A DNA stretch of 64,000 nt from Microvelia longipes (lineage: Eukaryota > Arthropoda > Insecta > Hemiptera > Veliidae): NCBI GenBank assembly GCA_018340805.1, contig JACMZG010001913.1, positions 21,102,775-21,166,774 of the forward strand. Reading direction: 5' to 3'. The position numbers and the translations under genes were made by a program. This document shows positions 44,561 to 56,258 of the stretch, piece after piece. Each line of letters opens with the position of its first letter. Within the stretch, counting starts at the first letter, position 1. The notes beneath the pieces were generated by a model, which ran no database searches, was not told the DNA's origin, and saw nothing but the letters and a program-made list of their open reading frames with translations.

Positions 44561-45144
44561 TGCGCCAATCTTCATTGCTTGTTAGAATAATTTATTCTAA
44601 CAAAAATTTAAAAAAAATAATCTCTAATTTATTAGAGATTTTTCTTCTAATTTATTTCTTCAATTTGGATCTTTATTTGTAGTTTCAATTGAATATTTTA
44701 ATTTTTTTAACACTATAAAATTATATATTCATCGAATACATTCTCTTTAAGAGTATTGAATTATAAGTCATTTTAATATCTCTGCCGTATGATTGATGAC
44801 GAAAATTATAATATTATTCCAATACAGTATCTAGTGATAAATTACATTCGGATAGATTATAGTAACATAATGTATTATATCGAGGAGAAAAAAAAGAGTT
44901 AAATTAACTTGAATCGGAACCAGTGGGATGATTTATTGTACTTGAGTTTGTTTTCTAGATATTGAAATGAGACAGAAAATCAATATCAGGCTCTCTCCAC
45001 TCTGTAGTCAACTTGTTCTCCTATATTACTCTATGCTAAAAAACAAGTTTTTATATATCTTACCCTCACAATTACATACACACATAAGGTTTGCTCGGTA
45101 CATGAACTGGAGTATACTACTCTACTATGCTCTTCTTTACCCTA
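44561..45144. other. AT-rich sequence with small hairpins
   Basis: GTTAGAATAATTTATTCTAAC and AATCTCTAATTTATTAGAGATT are short palindromes at about 44580-44642. The 73-codon frame starting at 44967 is unrecognised. Confidence 0.45.
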
Positions 45145-45430
45145 AAATTTTTACTTTTCCTCATTTATACCGTAGGTATATAGGATAAGTTTTGTGTTTA
45201 AAAAAATCTGAAACTGGGATGTCATTGGAATTATTTTTTTCCGGTGTTTTAAAGGCCTCCTGGGTGGTTTTCACTTAGTTGTCTGTCTATATGTTTCTGT
45301 TATTAATGTGGCTCCTTGTGTATTTATGCTAGAGAGTTGAAACTTTGTACAAAAATTAATCTACCGCTGTAGTTGTGCTATTCGGATATTATTTTTTATG
45401 ACGTCATTAACCTGCTAATGACTCAATTAT
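45145..45430 (+). mobile_element. 5S-bearing repeat, 5' part
   Basis: TTTTTACTTTTCCTCATTTA with the palindrome, then landmarks to TTATGACGTCATTAACCTGC, where it breaks off. Confidence 0.82.
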
Positions 45431-46549
45431 ATTAACCTGCTAATCGCTAATTTTAAATAATTATTGTTTACATAAACTACGTACATATATCTGCTTTCTG
45501 TTGAAAGACTGTATAGTAAATCCGATTTCACTGTAACAACGATTTCATAATAATGATTTCGCTACAGGCGATTTTACTACAACAAGAGATCTATAGATTC
45601 TTTCTTTTTTTAAAAACTATTTCCTCAAATTTCACGTAATAATTTCATAATTTAAACGAAAAGTATGGTGAACAACAAGCACTTAAAAAATCATCACTGA
45701 TCGTTTATTATGAGCACAAAACATTTTAAAAGTAAATAATTGTGTTTAAACAAAACACACACACACAAATAATCACTAATATTTTGTTTTATTAATTTAA
45801 AATTGTATATATAGAGTTATAAAATTATTTAATTTTGTTAAAATACATGGTAAGGTGCTTTATATTCAATTAAGATTACTTTAATATAGCGATGTTCCTA
45901 AGTAGTTTTGCCATGCTAACAACAAACTTATTGCGCAGAGGTAACTACTGGAGCATGCAATTTTGATTAAACAATAAACTTTCAAGCTATATTTATGTAA
46001 AGCTCCATGCTAATTGTAAAGCTACTTGATTTTGAAATTTACTAAACTCATACTTAGAATTGGGGAATTGTGGTATAAATGTACATTATTTCTACTTGAT
46101 TGTTTCATAATGAAATTCTAGTGAAATTCTAACACTTAAATCATATTCAAGCTTGTCTTCAAATGAAGTTCGTAACGTGTACATTACATCGCAGCTAAAT
46201 GATTTTCATATCATTTAGTTCTATTTGAAAATTTCATAAACTTTAAAATGCCAAGTTTTATTTTAAATAAGCAATTTGTATTCCGAGTGTGTTCTTATTT
46301 CAAATTTTAAAAATATCTCTATTGTTTAGTTTAAAGGGAGATTAAAATTAGATACAAGCAATTTACTTTTTTAAAACAAGTTAATTTGATTTATACTCGT
46401 TTATGTAGAACTGAAGTATTTTGCTCTATCTTCATTTCTCTTAGTGCTATTGACTGTGTTCAAGGGAAAATTGTTTTTATGTTTAATGGGCAAGTTTGGA
46501 AAACGGAATATTGAGTTTGAGATACTCAGAGAATTGTCTTGTCATATCT
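45431..46549. other. Unassigned AT-rich sequence
   Basis: Nothing recognised. Confidence 0.5.
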
Positions 46550-46850
46550 GTGAGTTAAATAAATCGGGCACATAGTACCTCAGGGCTTTTCGAAGTACTT
46601 CAGACTCCTTGAAAAAACCGTTTTGTTCTTGGCGGCCATTCATCCAGATAATGATCTCATATAATGCATCTTAACATTATTTGTCCAACAATCGTATTGA
46701 AATGAAATTTCGAATACTCATTTTTAAGAGGAAGGCATCAATTTGTTTTAAATTTCAACTCGATTGAATTATTTTTGAACTAATGCTATGAGCTAATGCT
46801 GATAATGAGACAAAACGTTCATATGGGTGTTTTGATTCATGAGGAAGCCG
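46550..46850 (-). mobile_element. 5S-bearing repeat, decayed piece
   Basis: TCGGGCACATAGTACCTCAGGG at the 3' end, then AATCGTATTGAAATGAAATTTC and GCTGATAATGAGACAAAACG. The 5S-like block is lost. Confidence 0.65.
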
Positions 46851-47234
46851 ATTGATTGGCTAAATTCTGAGAAGAAACCTCATTCGTTGTACCATAACCT
46901 GGCTTTTCCTACTTAGTTACCCATGCTAAGACACTGGTTAATAAACACTCTAAAACTTAACCGGCGCTTTGATGGTTGCTGCCAAGCAAAGGTTTTATTT
47001 CTGGTACAATTTTAAGAAATTGTCAGTTGAAGAAACACATATTAAACATATTAAAACTTAAGGTATAAACTCACTATCTTACTCTCCCATCTGTGGGCAT
47101 TATGAGTCGACAGATTTTTGTCTGCTAGCTGAAAGTGAGGCTTATACTTGTTGGTTGGAATTTGTGTAAAGAAGAGTTATTCTCTTAGTTGGAGCGATAC
47201 CCTCCATCGACCTTTTCAAAAGAATCTTGGTAGA
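46851..47234. other. Unassigned sequence
   Basis: Composition is slightly richer in GC than average. No family recognised. Confidence 0.45.
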
Positions 47235-47596
47235 TATATGATGGATTGAGCTGTGGAGTGCTATGATAAGAAGAAATAAAACTAAACAAGTTTTCGTCTC
47301 TCCACTCATTATAATTACTAATAACAAAGCCGACTTTCAACCGTTAACGGTCATCATCAGTGCCGGTGATTATTAAAAAAGTAGATCAGTAGTCTACCAG
47401 TGAGTCTAATGGCACAAACTTGACAAGTTTGTAAACAGTGGTCAAGTTTGTACCATTAGACTCACTGGTAGACTACTGATCTACTTTTTTAATAATCACC
47501 GGCACTGATGATGACCGTTAACGGTTGAAAGTCGGCTTTGTTATTAGTAATTATAATGAGTGAAGAGACGAAAACTTGTTTAGTTTTATTTCTTCT
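47235..47596 (-). mobile_element. Hammerhead fold-back element, 12-bp duplication
   Basis: AATCTTGGTAGA at 47223-47234 and 47597-47608. The arms pair over more than 120 bp (from GAAGAAATAAAACTAAACAA inward to TAGTCTACCAGTGAGTCTAA). The tail with GGAGTGCTATGATAAG is on the left. Hammerheads lie on both strands. Confidence 0.9.
47501..47544 (+). ncRNA. Hammerhead ribozyme motif
   Basis: CTGATGA is at 47505-47511, stem II GACCGT/ACGGTT, GAAA at 47527-47530, AGTCGGCT (self-pairing with one G-U) as stem III, then T, and stem I GGCA/TGTT. The inverted copy (about 47330-47374, minus) is equally complete. Confidence 0.72.
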
Positions 47597-47754
47597 AATC
47601 TTGGTAGAGGTAGTGTAGGCTAAGGAATCGGAGCTGGCAATATGCAACCTGGATGGGGTTGCCTATAAGTGTTAATGACAAAAAAGTTCATTTGTCGAAA
47701 ATAAGTCATTCTTCATAAAAGCTCCTGCATGTTTTTAAACTAAGATTTTTAATT
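47597..47754. other. Unassigned sequence
   Basis: Short unassigned stretch between two fold-backs. Confidence 0.4.
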
Positions 47755-48525
47755 TTTTACTGTAGACTCAAAAACTGAAATTTTTGTGAAATGGACAAAA
47801 AGTAAAGTAGGCTTAATTTTCACTGTTCGAAAAAAAATTATTCTTTATTAAATTGTTTAATTGTCCCCCTGAGACAATTTTTCCATAAACAATTTAATTT
47901 TTTTTCTTCAAAATTTACCCATTTTTTGGATTTTTTACATCACCCAAATTTTGGAAAAATTAAAAGTTGTTCAATCTGGATGAATGATACATAAATTTAA
48001 AGGTCTTGACTAATGGAAGAAAAATGGTAGTATTGTAAACATCGATGATACACACATTGATACATAGCATTATACACTTTGAAGATATTTTAATAAAACT
48101 GTAAAGTGTTTATTTGTTATTGTTTTTATTATTTTTGACCGTTGTTTTAAGTTAAGTAAAATTGGCACTTTCCCGTTTTATTAAAATATCTCAGTTAGTG
48201 TTACTTAAATCGAAGTTAACAATACTACCATTTTTGTTCCACTAGGCAAGACATTTAAAACGATGTATCATCAGAGTGCAATCATTGGATTGTTTCTCTT
48301 ACCAGGCTGGTAAGAGAAGGCTGGTTAGCATAGTTTCGTTGACTTGAGAGGCTCTCAAGTCAACCCTACCTATGCTAACCCTAATACTTGTAACAATAAT
48401 GGTTGTTGTATTATTCAATACAAAATTTCATCATTTATCCAGATTGAACAATTTTTAATTTTTTCCAAAATTTGGGTGATGGGGTAAAATGGGTGAATTT
48501 TACCCCATTTTACCACATCATTAAT
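47755..48525. mobile_element. Large fold-back with nested hairpin cluster
   Basis: The left arm (TACCCATTTTTTGG...CATCACCCAAATTTTGGAAA...CAATCTGGATGAATGATAC) is mirrored on the right (CAATACTACC...CATTTATCCAGATTGAACAA...CCAAAATTTGGGTGATG). The right arm is interrupted at about 48270-48430 by a GC-richer hairpin cluster. No ORF. Confidence 0.7.
48294..48380. repeat. Hairpin cluster with repeated GGC loops
   Basis: TTCTCTTACCA-GGC-TGGTAAGAGAA (48294-48318) and TTGACTTGAGA-GGC-TCTCAAGTCAA (48339-48363) are two perfect 11-bp stems with the same loop. The second is enclosed by GGTTAGCATAG (48323-48333) and CTATGCTAACC (48370-48380), another perfect 11-bp stem. Confidence 0.85.
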
Positions 48526-48812
48526 TGTGGCTAATGATTTTTTCGTAATGCATGAATAAATCTTAAGATTGATTTTCGTACCAAGTTTCAACCCTCTAGC
48601 ATACGATGATGACACTGGTAGCTTCGACGATATCTAACGCACACATAGTTCTTACACAGTGGAGCATCCTCTCACTAACAGACAACTTAGTAAACTGCTC
48701 AGGAGGTTTTAAGAACATGTAAAAATCTATGAAATCCGGTTGCTAATTTAAGTGCAAATACATTACTCTTCCTTAAAACCCTAGGGTACAAATGAATAAA
48801 AGTAACAAAGCA
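48526..48812 (-). mobile_element. 5S-bearing repeat, 5' part
   Basis: Landmarks AGTTTCAACCCTCTAGCAT, CAGGAGGTTTTAAGAAC, AGTGCAAATACATTACTCTTCC and a diverged terminal palindrome ending near AATAAAAGTAAC. Confidence 0.75.
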
Positions 48813-49574
48813 ATGTTCTGTTTTGGCTTAGGCTTTATATTGGCCTGAATATGATTCGTAGAGACTTTTCCATTATTGCATTTACAGTAGATGACCTACA
48901 CTCTCGATTTAATTTTATGTTCACCAAATAATGAATAATACGCTGCTGTGTAGCCCAAATGACTGAATAATTAGTCACGCCGAATATGTCATTACTCATA
49001 ACTCTCATAGTGTAAGGCTTAGTTTAAAATCATGTTATTTTGCCTATTTCTTAGTTATTCGTGTTCAATTAATATTAAATCCTATACATTGGATTTAATA
49101 ATAATCAAGCTTAAATGCTGATCTAATTAAAACTGTTTTTAAATTATTTATGTTCTTTTTAAAGTGATTGGTGTTTAATTAGATTTCTAATTTTGTACTG
49201 TCAGCTAACAAGAAATTATTATGTAATTAGATTTAGGGTTGAATTAATCCAATTAGACAGATATAAGAGAGGTTAGAGAGATAGAGTTTTAGGAGAAGAG
49301 ATGTCTAAAGTGACTTGATGTTTGAATCGATATCATGTCAAGATCTGTTGCATGTTTCTTTAATTCAGATATCTAATCAAATATGTCCTTTTATCTCTAA
49401 CGTTTTGAATTATAACCTCTAATTTCCTTTCGTTAAAAATAAGTTTTTTTGGTCTAGAAAAGTTAAAAAGGCTGAGAATGTCGTTTTTTGAGTTATTTAG
49501 CGTAATGGCTCCAAATAGGTTTAGTTTAGTTTTTCAAAACTGTTAGTTTTTTACCTCTATACTAAGTGAGAAAT
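48813..49574. other. Unassigned AT-rich sequence
   Basis: Nothing recognised. Confidence 0.5.
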
Positions 49575-50185
49575 TGTAGCGCGTGGGTCCGTGATAAATA
49601 ATTTAATTTCTTGCTTAAGGTTCCGGTTTATGCTTTATAACTTAATTATAAGCTCTTACTCACTTCATATGTTTACTCATAAACAGTATGCTCAGTTTAT
49701 TTACGCATTTACTCAATTATCAAGCACTACTCGTAACTCATTTCTGTATTCTCGTACTCATTTTTTCTCTATTTTTCAAAGGAATTGCGCTAAAACCTTT
49801 AAGAAATACACTAATTGAGCATTTAACTTGTCAGGCTTGATCAAGGGGACTTAAGTTCTGTAAAAAGTTTTGAATGATTTATTTAATTAATATATTTCGG
49901 CTATCATTGTTTGTGCTACAAAGAACAAACCATTTAACTTGTGCAAATAACGGTGCACTACCAATGCTAGAGGCATAGTTTTGTATAAGTAACAGGTTAA
50001 TTATGAGCATAATTACAAAAAATGAATTACGAGTAGTGCTTAATAATTAAGTAACTGCTCAATTATTAATTAATTAAAAAACCAAACCGGAACCTTAAGC
50101 AAGCAATAAATTGTTAAGCACGGAAACACGCATTCCAAAGGAAATTTTCCCGACATTTGGACCACCGCTCCTGAATTTTTAATTT
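49575..50185. mobile_element. Fold-back family C, complete copy
   Basis: The arms TTGCTTAAGGTTCCGGTTT (about 49611) and AAACCGGAACCTTAAGCAA (about 50085-50103) enclose about 460 bp. Outer parts also pair weakly (GCGTGGGTCCG with GGACCACCG). Inner homology to 37040-37440 includes TTACTCAATTATCAAGCACT and CACGCATTCCAAAGGAAATT. No ORF or clear duplication. Confidence 0.75.
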
Positions 50186-50189
50186 TTAC

Positions 50190-50420
50190 ATTTCCTAACC
50201 TTTTGCCGTGTAGGCATAAGAAATGTGTTGTGTTCACTAAAAATCCTAAACCGTTTCATTAGGATTATTTGTTTTAGGCGTTATAAGGACGTCCTAAGTG
50301 GTGTTAATAAAGTGATGTCTTTGAGTGACTGTGGTGCATTCTAAAGTTAAAACTCAACACGAAAATCAATCTTAATAGTAGTGCTGCCCGGATGATAATT
50401 TTATCAAAAATAAAAATCGT
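50190..50420 (+). mobile_element. 5S-bearing repeat, diverged 5' part
   Basis: GTAGGCATAAGAAATGTGTTGTG, AAAAATCCTAAACCG and AAGGACGTCCTAAGTGGT are recognisable, then homology fades. Confidence 0.5.
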
Positions 50421-50883
50421 TAAACCGCAAAATTTTATAGATTAAGTTTAAATTTGACACAAATTTGACAAATTTGAGCCAATATACAAAAATCATGAAA
50501 CAAAAATTTACAAAATTAAGATTAAAAAATAAGTTAAAGTATAAATTAATTTAATACATTTAAATGGAAAAATTGACAAGACTATAAGGCGCGGTCGAAT
50601 ATCCACGGCCTTCTAGAGCATTGGATCACCAACAAACTTTTTTATAACTTTTTTTTCAAAATTTTCAGTAATTAGCCGGATTTGTGATAAATGAAGCCTA
50701 TTTCCGTAATCTGCACGCTCTTTTGGTTAATCTGAAAGAGTATTTACATTCACTCAACGATTTATTTTTAATCTAACTTGGTACATACATAACTACTGTT
50801 AGACGTCAATGTTAACAAATATGACATGTCAAAATATAACACAAATCAGGTAGACAAGAAATCAAAATTCGATATATATATAT

Positions 50884-50942
<59 letters not shown>

Positions 50943-52486
50943 TTTTTTTTATACCCTCTTTCTCATACTCAGACCAATATAATGTTAATTTATAAAAAAA
51001 TAGTTTTTGATTAAACTGCGTTCAGTGCTATTTTAGGTTTCGAAACTTTACAAGAGGGTTTCTTACCCATTATGTTGACCATTCGGCCTGTGTTATGTTG
51101 TTTATCTTCTTGTGCCAAACTTGCTAGAGTAAAACTTGGATACTAAAACTGATTGAGTTATATTAAATTTATAAAATCTTAGTTTTAGTTTATGGATAGT
51201 TGAAATTACGTGACTATTGTAATAGGTATAAATCTATAATTTGTAAAGTTGTATAGGTTAAACCAGAATAACTGATGTATTGCTTTGCGCTTTGAATAAA
51301 TAATTATCTTAACCTCACTAAGTAACTTAAGTTTTCCTCTAAATAAAAAAAAACTTTTATTTGTCTACATAATTAGGTTAAAGAAAACTTGAAGAAAGTT
51401 AAAAAGTAAAATAAAACGAATCTACAATTGCAGAAAAGTTTAGAAAGGGAATAATAAAAGCGATGTATAATAGGTAAACGTGAGACAAAGCTGCTTGGCT
51501 GGAATACTAAATAACTTCGTGGAAGCTATTAACAGTAATGTGAAGTTTTTCAACTGTCATTTCGATCCATAGAAACTGTTGATGAAAATTTTATAATTAA
51601 AATGTATCAAACGTTTACCTGACGCGTATGTTGGTTTGAGGTGTAGGACATGTTTGATTAGATGTTCGAATTAAAGGAGCATGCAATAGATTCAGTCGTG
51701 GTATTGATCCGGTGATGTTTTGGACATGTCTGCTTACCTTTCTCTCTATTTTTTGACTCGTGGTTGAATTGTGATCAAAATCAGATTACCATGTCATATT
51801 GATGGACATTTCCGAAAAAGGATTTTATATCAAATGTATCATTTCTTCAGGTAAAGCGTTTTAATTTTTTCTCATTTTAAAAAGCTTTACTATTTCAAAG
51901 AGAAAAAAATAATATTACTGAAATAGTGCAAATTCGAATATTATTTTTATTTTTTTCTCATTTATACCGTAGTTAAGAGCGACGATGCCTTGACATTGAA
52001 TTTAATTGATAACAATTTTCCTTCCTTGATAACAATTAATAACAAATTCCTATAACATCGAATAAAAGACACAAATTAAATTATAATAACAAGTAATACC
52101 CACATTTAATAAGGTTTATATCAAAATTTAATTTCAAAATATACCAACTACTAAAATATTTTTCAAAAGGCATTTAATTAGACATGGAGTATCGAGTCTA
52201 GAGTGGTTGTAAAATGAAAGCTTTGCGGGTTTCCTATTGCTCCAATTCTCAATAGCCTCCTCTATTCATTAAAAATTTCATTCTATCTTATTAATTTTGA
52301 ATAATACGCGTATCGAAAATTTATTTGTGTGATGTTATACTTTATTTGATTCTTTCAAGTATCATAATTGAAATGTCATGGCTTTTGTATTGGCATTTTA
52401 TTTCAAATTGTTCTTAGTATATTAATTTAATGTACTAGTATGTTTGCTTGATTATGATTAATACGACACGATTAAGATTATAGTCC
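50421..52486. other. Unassigned AT-rich sequence with a (TA)n tract
   Basis: It contains (TA)n at about 50874-50937 and a scrap of the 5S-bearing repeat terminus near 51950-51980 (TTTTTTCTCATTTATACCGTAG). No gene recognised. Confidence 0.5.
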
Positions 52487-52909
52487 AAGAGCCCAGGGGT
52501 GTTTTGTTAATAAAAAGTGTAATCGCTGGAACCGGTCTCAATTTTTCGTAAATACCTTCCTGAACAAGGATCTGCAATTCTGCCGACTCGTATCGGATGG
52601 GTGTCCCAGGCAGAACGCACTTTAGGGGTCAAAGGTTCTGCCTGGGACACCCATCTGATACGAGTCGGCAGAATTGCAGATCCTTGTTCAGGAAGGTATT
52701 TACGAAAATTAAACCCGTTTCCAGCCATTACACTTTTTATTAACTTCGGTGGTAAATTTGACATGTAAAGTGCGTTCTGCCTGGGACACCCATCCGATAC
52801 GAGTCGGCAGAATTTCAGATCCTTGTTCAGGAAGATATTTACGAAAAATTAAACCCGTATCCAGCCATTACACTTTTTATTTACAAAACACCCCTGGGCT
52901 CTTGGTCTA
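52487..52909. mobile_element. Inverted-repeat element with three arms
   Basis: The outer ends CCAAGAGCCCAGGGGTGTTT and AAACACCCCTGGGCTCTTGG are exact complements. The arm segment (GTAAATACCTTCCTGAACAA to GGTGTCCCAGGCAGAACGCA) occurs once on the left and twice, inverted, on the right (about 52632-52745 and 52777-52880). A minus-strand 85-codon frame is arm sequence. Superfamily unclear, and no target duplication found. Confidence 0.8.
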
Positions 52910-53474
52910 TTACTGTTAAATTAAATTAAATATATTAGAAATATTAGTTCCAATATTATTAAATTAAATATAATTAAATAAAATATTAGATCAAATTATG
53001 ATCACTATATTATCATTATCATCACACAATCCACTCTAATCATACCAAAGGTTAGGTTACTTCTTAACTTTCCTTCTGTCAATCTGACTCTGTTAATAAT
53101 CATATTGTCACAACTAAAAATACCCTCTCCTTCTCTCCAGATGAAGAGACAACGAGTTTATCCCTAACAATTTTTGATTTCACTCCAGTGTTTTTCTGTT
53201 TGATTCCTTTTTTAATTTAACTATGCTTGATAATCTCTTTCTTGTTGCTCAAACTAGGTCTGTTTGAATACTTATTTTAGTCACCTTATTTTTTTTTTTT
53301 TTTTTTATTTATTTAGTTAAGTACGACTACGAAACAATTGTTATTAGTACTTCAGTTATAAGTTATTTTATCGTGGGATAATTAGAAGGAGAAAATATCC
53401 ATTGATATCACTCCATAGCTTAAGATTGAAAAAAATTTGAAGGACGATTCCAACATCATCTTTTTTATATCAAG
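52910..53474. other. Unassigned AT-rich sequence
   Basis: Nothing recognised apart from a T run at 53289-53306. Confidence 0.5.
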
Positions 53475-53559
53475 TTATCTGAAGACGGATTATTCAGGTA
53501 AAATATCGGTTTCAAATTTTTAGAGCAACACAATACATTTCCTTTATACCTGCGATGTA

Positions 53560-53924
53560 ATCGAAGAATCAGCTACCATCGATACTTGCTGTTGGATGTG
53601 AATATCTCTGGACTGGTTTTCATCATAACGCCATCATCAGCAGGCGGGGCAACACTGGAGCTCTCAACTAATAAAGTTATATCAGTGAATAACTTCTAGT
53701 CTCAATGAGCACGATAAGCCCTCTGAAGATTCATCATTTATCTTCAGAGGGCTCGTCATGCTCATTGAGACTAGATGTTATTCACTGATGTAACTTTATT
53801 AGTTGAGAGCTCGAGTGTTGCCCGCCTTCTGATGATGGCGTTATGCCGAAACCGGTCCAGTATCGACGGTAGCTGATTCTCCAATTACATCTTTAACTTG
53901 CGGTAATCACAACCTTTTTAATTT
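53560..53924 (+). mobile_element. Hammerhead fold-back element, second family, 13-bp duplication
   Basis: TACCTGCGATGTA (53547-53559) and TACCTACGATGTA (53925-53937) differ by one base. The arms around AGTCTCAATGAGCACGA and GAAGATTCATCATTTATCTTC pair strongly. The tail CCAATTACATCTTTAACTTG is on the right. The outer sequence differs from the GTCTCTCCAC family, but the layout is the same. Confidence 0.82.
53826..53860 (+). ncRNA. Hammerhead ribozyme motif, second family
   Basis: CTGATGA is at 53829-53835, stem II GGC/GCC with loop GTTAT, GAAA at 53848-53851, palindrome ACCGGT, and C53857 at the cleavage position (classical GAAAC...GTC form). Stem I is weak here, but the inverted left copy (minus) keeps CTG/CAG pairing while its own stem III is mutated. 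Confidence 0.7.
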
Positions 53925-53960
53925 TACCTACGATGTATTGAAGGAAAAGTAAAAAAAGTA

Positions 53961-55306
53961 TAAATGTGTACACTCAGCTACTGACATAGAATTCCGCAGA
54001 ATAATTGCTTAGAGCCTTATAATGAATCTTCCAATTAATTACTTATTTGAAAATCGGGTATATTAAACTTCATCTTATCAAATTCTCTTCTCCAATATCA
54101 TTCTCTTCTTCCTTCAAAATCATTTCAGATTATACCTCTTTAATGTTACCCTTTGAAAATATTTCCTTACTACTTCTATCTATCGCATAGATAGTTTGCT
54201 TCTGGGTACCTGCCAGATCTTCTTATACCACTTGTCTAATAATGCTATCTCTCCCTTTTCAGCCAAACCACCTCAACCTATTTGTTTTTATTTAACACAG
54301 CTACAATGTCAGAATCCCAGTAAAATAATCGGCGAAAAAATTGTGGAATGTCGTCCCTAATCTTGCTTCTTTAAATTTCACAATTTTCATATTTTCATCC
54401 TAAAGCCCTGAAAAGTAATAATAAATTATTTTTATCGAAATCCACTTAAAAATGACATTGTTTTAAAATATAAATTAATTCTAATAGATGGTTTATTTAT
54501 AAAATATAGCGAGGGTTTTACAGTTAAGATTATCTCTTTAATTGTATCTTTGTAAATATTTATAAGTAAATTTAATTTGAGGATTTGAAACGAAAGACAA
54601 GTATAAGTAGATTAAATTTGTGGAAATTTAAGAGGATTAGTGATCTTTTGAAACATTTAAATTCTGAATATTTTAGCTTTTCTTATTACTTTAATGATAT
54701 TCCTTTACTTTTATATTAAAAATCAACGTTTAAAATGCAACCAAATGCCACACTGTGGTCTTATTGAATCCTTATTATACCGTTTATTCCATCTCTATGT
54801 ACCAGAGATTTCTGCCAGCGTATTCACACCGTCAGGAATGTAACAAGGCCGACTAAAGTTACCCAATGAATATAAAATACCACGACAATATTCATTGTAT
54901 GTTTTTGGAATCGGAAAGCAAAAAGAAATCGATCCTCTTTCCACTCCCTCTCTCCACTTTTGCCACACAAAGAAAGTAAAAAGCTTAATTTTCTAGTGAA
55001 AAATCTTCTAGTGATAGAAATGATGCTATCTTTTATCTATTGATTCTTTAAAAATCTTTCTTTAACGTCACAATTGACAATTTTAATTGAATATACTAGA
55101 CCTTATAATAGCGAATTATAAAATACTCAATTATTACGGGTTTTAAAATCAAAAGATGTTACTGAAGAAGGTCCATGAAGTGAGATTTTTAGAGGACATT
55201 AATTTCACACTTTTTCTGGAATATTCTTTAAAGATTTTGTACTCTTTTCGTGAAAGCAAATATTTTTATATCTTGTTTTATAATTTTTTTAAATATTTTT
55301 TTAAGC
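53961..55306. other. Unassigned AT-rich sequence
   Basis: Nothing recognised. The 62-codon frame starting at 55156 is Phe/Tyr-rich by composition. Confidence 0.5.
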
Positions 55307-55726
55307 ATATATCATTTGATACTACCGAGTTTTGCAAAACATGAATAGTTGACACAATATAATTGTGCGAGAGACACCTAGGAAATGTAACAAGCAAAAT
55401 GCAATGCTACATCTGGGAACTGTTCCATCATTCGACATTCGTCATCATTGATGGCTCGACATAATGTCATGTCCCACTCTGTTTCGTTACGTCTAACTCA
55501 TCAGGGCGCCGACAGAGCCTGAACTCACTCTGACCTTCAATTAATTCCGAAGAATATAATGTGAAGTACTTACCAGAGACGAGCGGTGCTCTCTTACCGC
55601 CATCATGACATTATGTCGAGCCATCAATGATGACGAATGTCGAATGATGGAACAGTTCCCAGATGTAGCATTGCATTTTGCTTGTTACATTTCCTAGGTG
55701 TCTCTCGCACAATTATATTGTGTCAA
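55307..55726. mobile_element. Fold-back with perfect 123-bp arms
   Basis: The arms 55349-55471 and 55604-55726 are exact reverse complements over all 123 bp (start TTGACACAATATAATTGTGC). The spacer is 132 bp and GC-richer, with TCATCAGGGCGCCGAC. The leader ATTTGATACTACCGAGTTTT is shared with 26.66 and 42.08 kb. No ORF. Perfect arms suggest a recent insertion or arm conversion. Confidence 0.88.
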
Positions 55727-56258
55727 TTGTTTTAAGCCTTTACCATGTTAGCCATGTCTATAAGTTTCTTCTCTTTCTTTGATGTACGAACGCCAGTAAG
55801 TTATTTCATTTCAGAAGTTTGGGACGGCGTGTATGTTTGTGTGTTGTTGGTGTCATGATAACTACTGAAATCATTAACCGATGTTAATGAAACTTAGTGT
55901 ACATGTAGTAGTAATTAGTCTTCAGAGATGTATAGTTTTTTGTTATACTGCGACCAATACTTTTAAAATTGCGGCCAATGTGGCGGACTATTTGAAAAAA
56001 AAATGAGTGAAAAAATCGTGTTGCATATAGTTTTAAAGGTCTTAATGAGTAGAAAAAGAAAATATATGTAACATGCATAAAATTATCAAAATAAAAGATA
56101 CTTTTAAAATGAAAGTCAGTATCACAGACACATTTATTAGATTAGTTATCAGATTCTGACGTGAGTTCCCCAATTCCACGAATTACACTTTAAGTTATTA
56201 AGTTTAAGTTATTAAGTTATTAATTGTAAAAAACATTATACCACCTTACTATAGTATA
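55727..56258. other. Unassigned sequence
   Basis: Contains AAGTTATTAAGTTTAAGTTATT direct repeats near 56190-56222. No gene recognised. Confidence 0.45.

Larger units (their letters stand above)
53475..53960 (-). mobile_element. 5S-bearing repeat terminus split by a fold-back
   Basis: GACGGATTATTCAGGTAAAAT, AACACAATACATTTCC and the two halves of the terminal palindrome (TTTATACC | ACGATGTATTGAAGGAAAAGT) surround the fold-back at 53560-53924. Confidence 0.7.
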
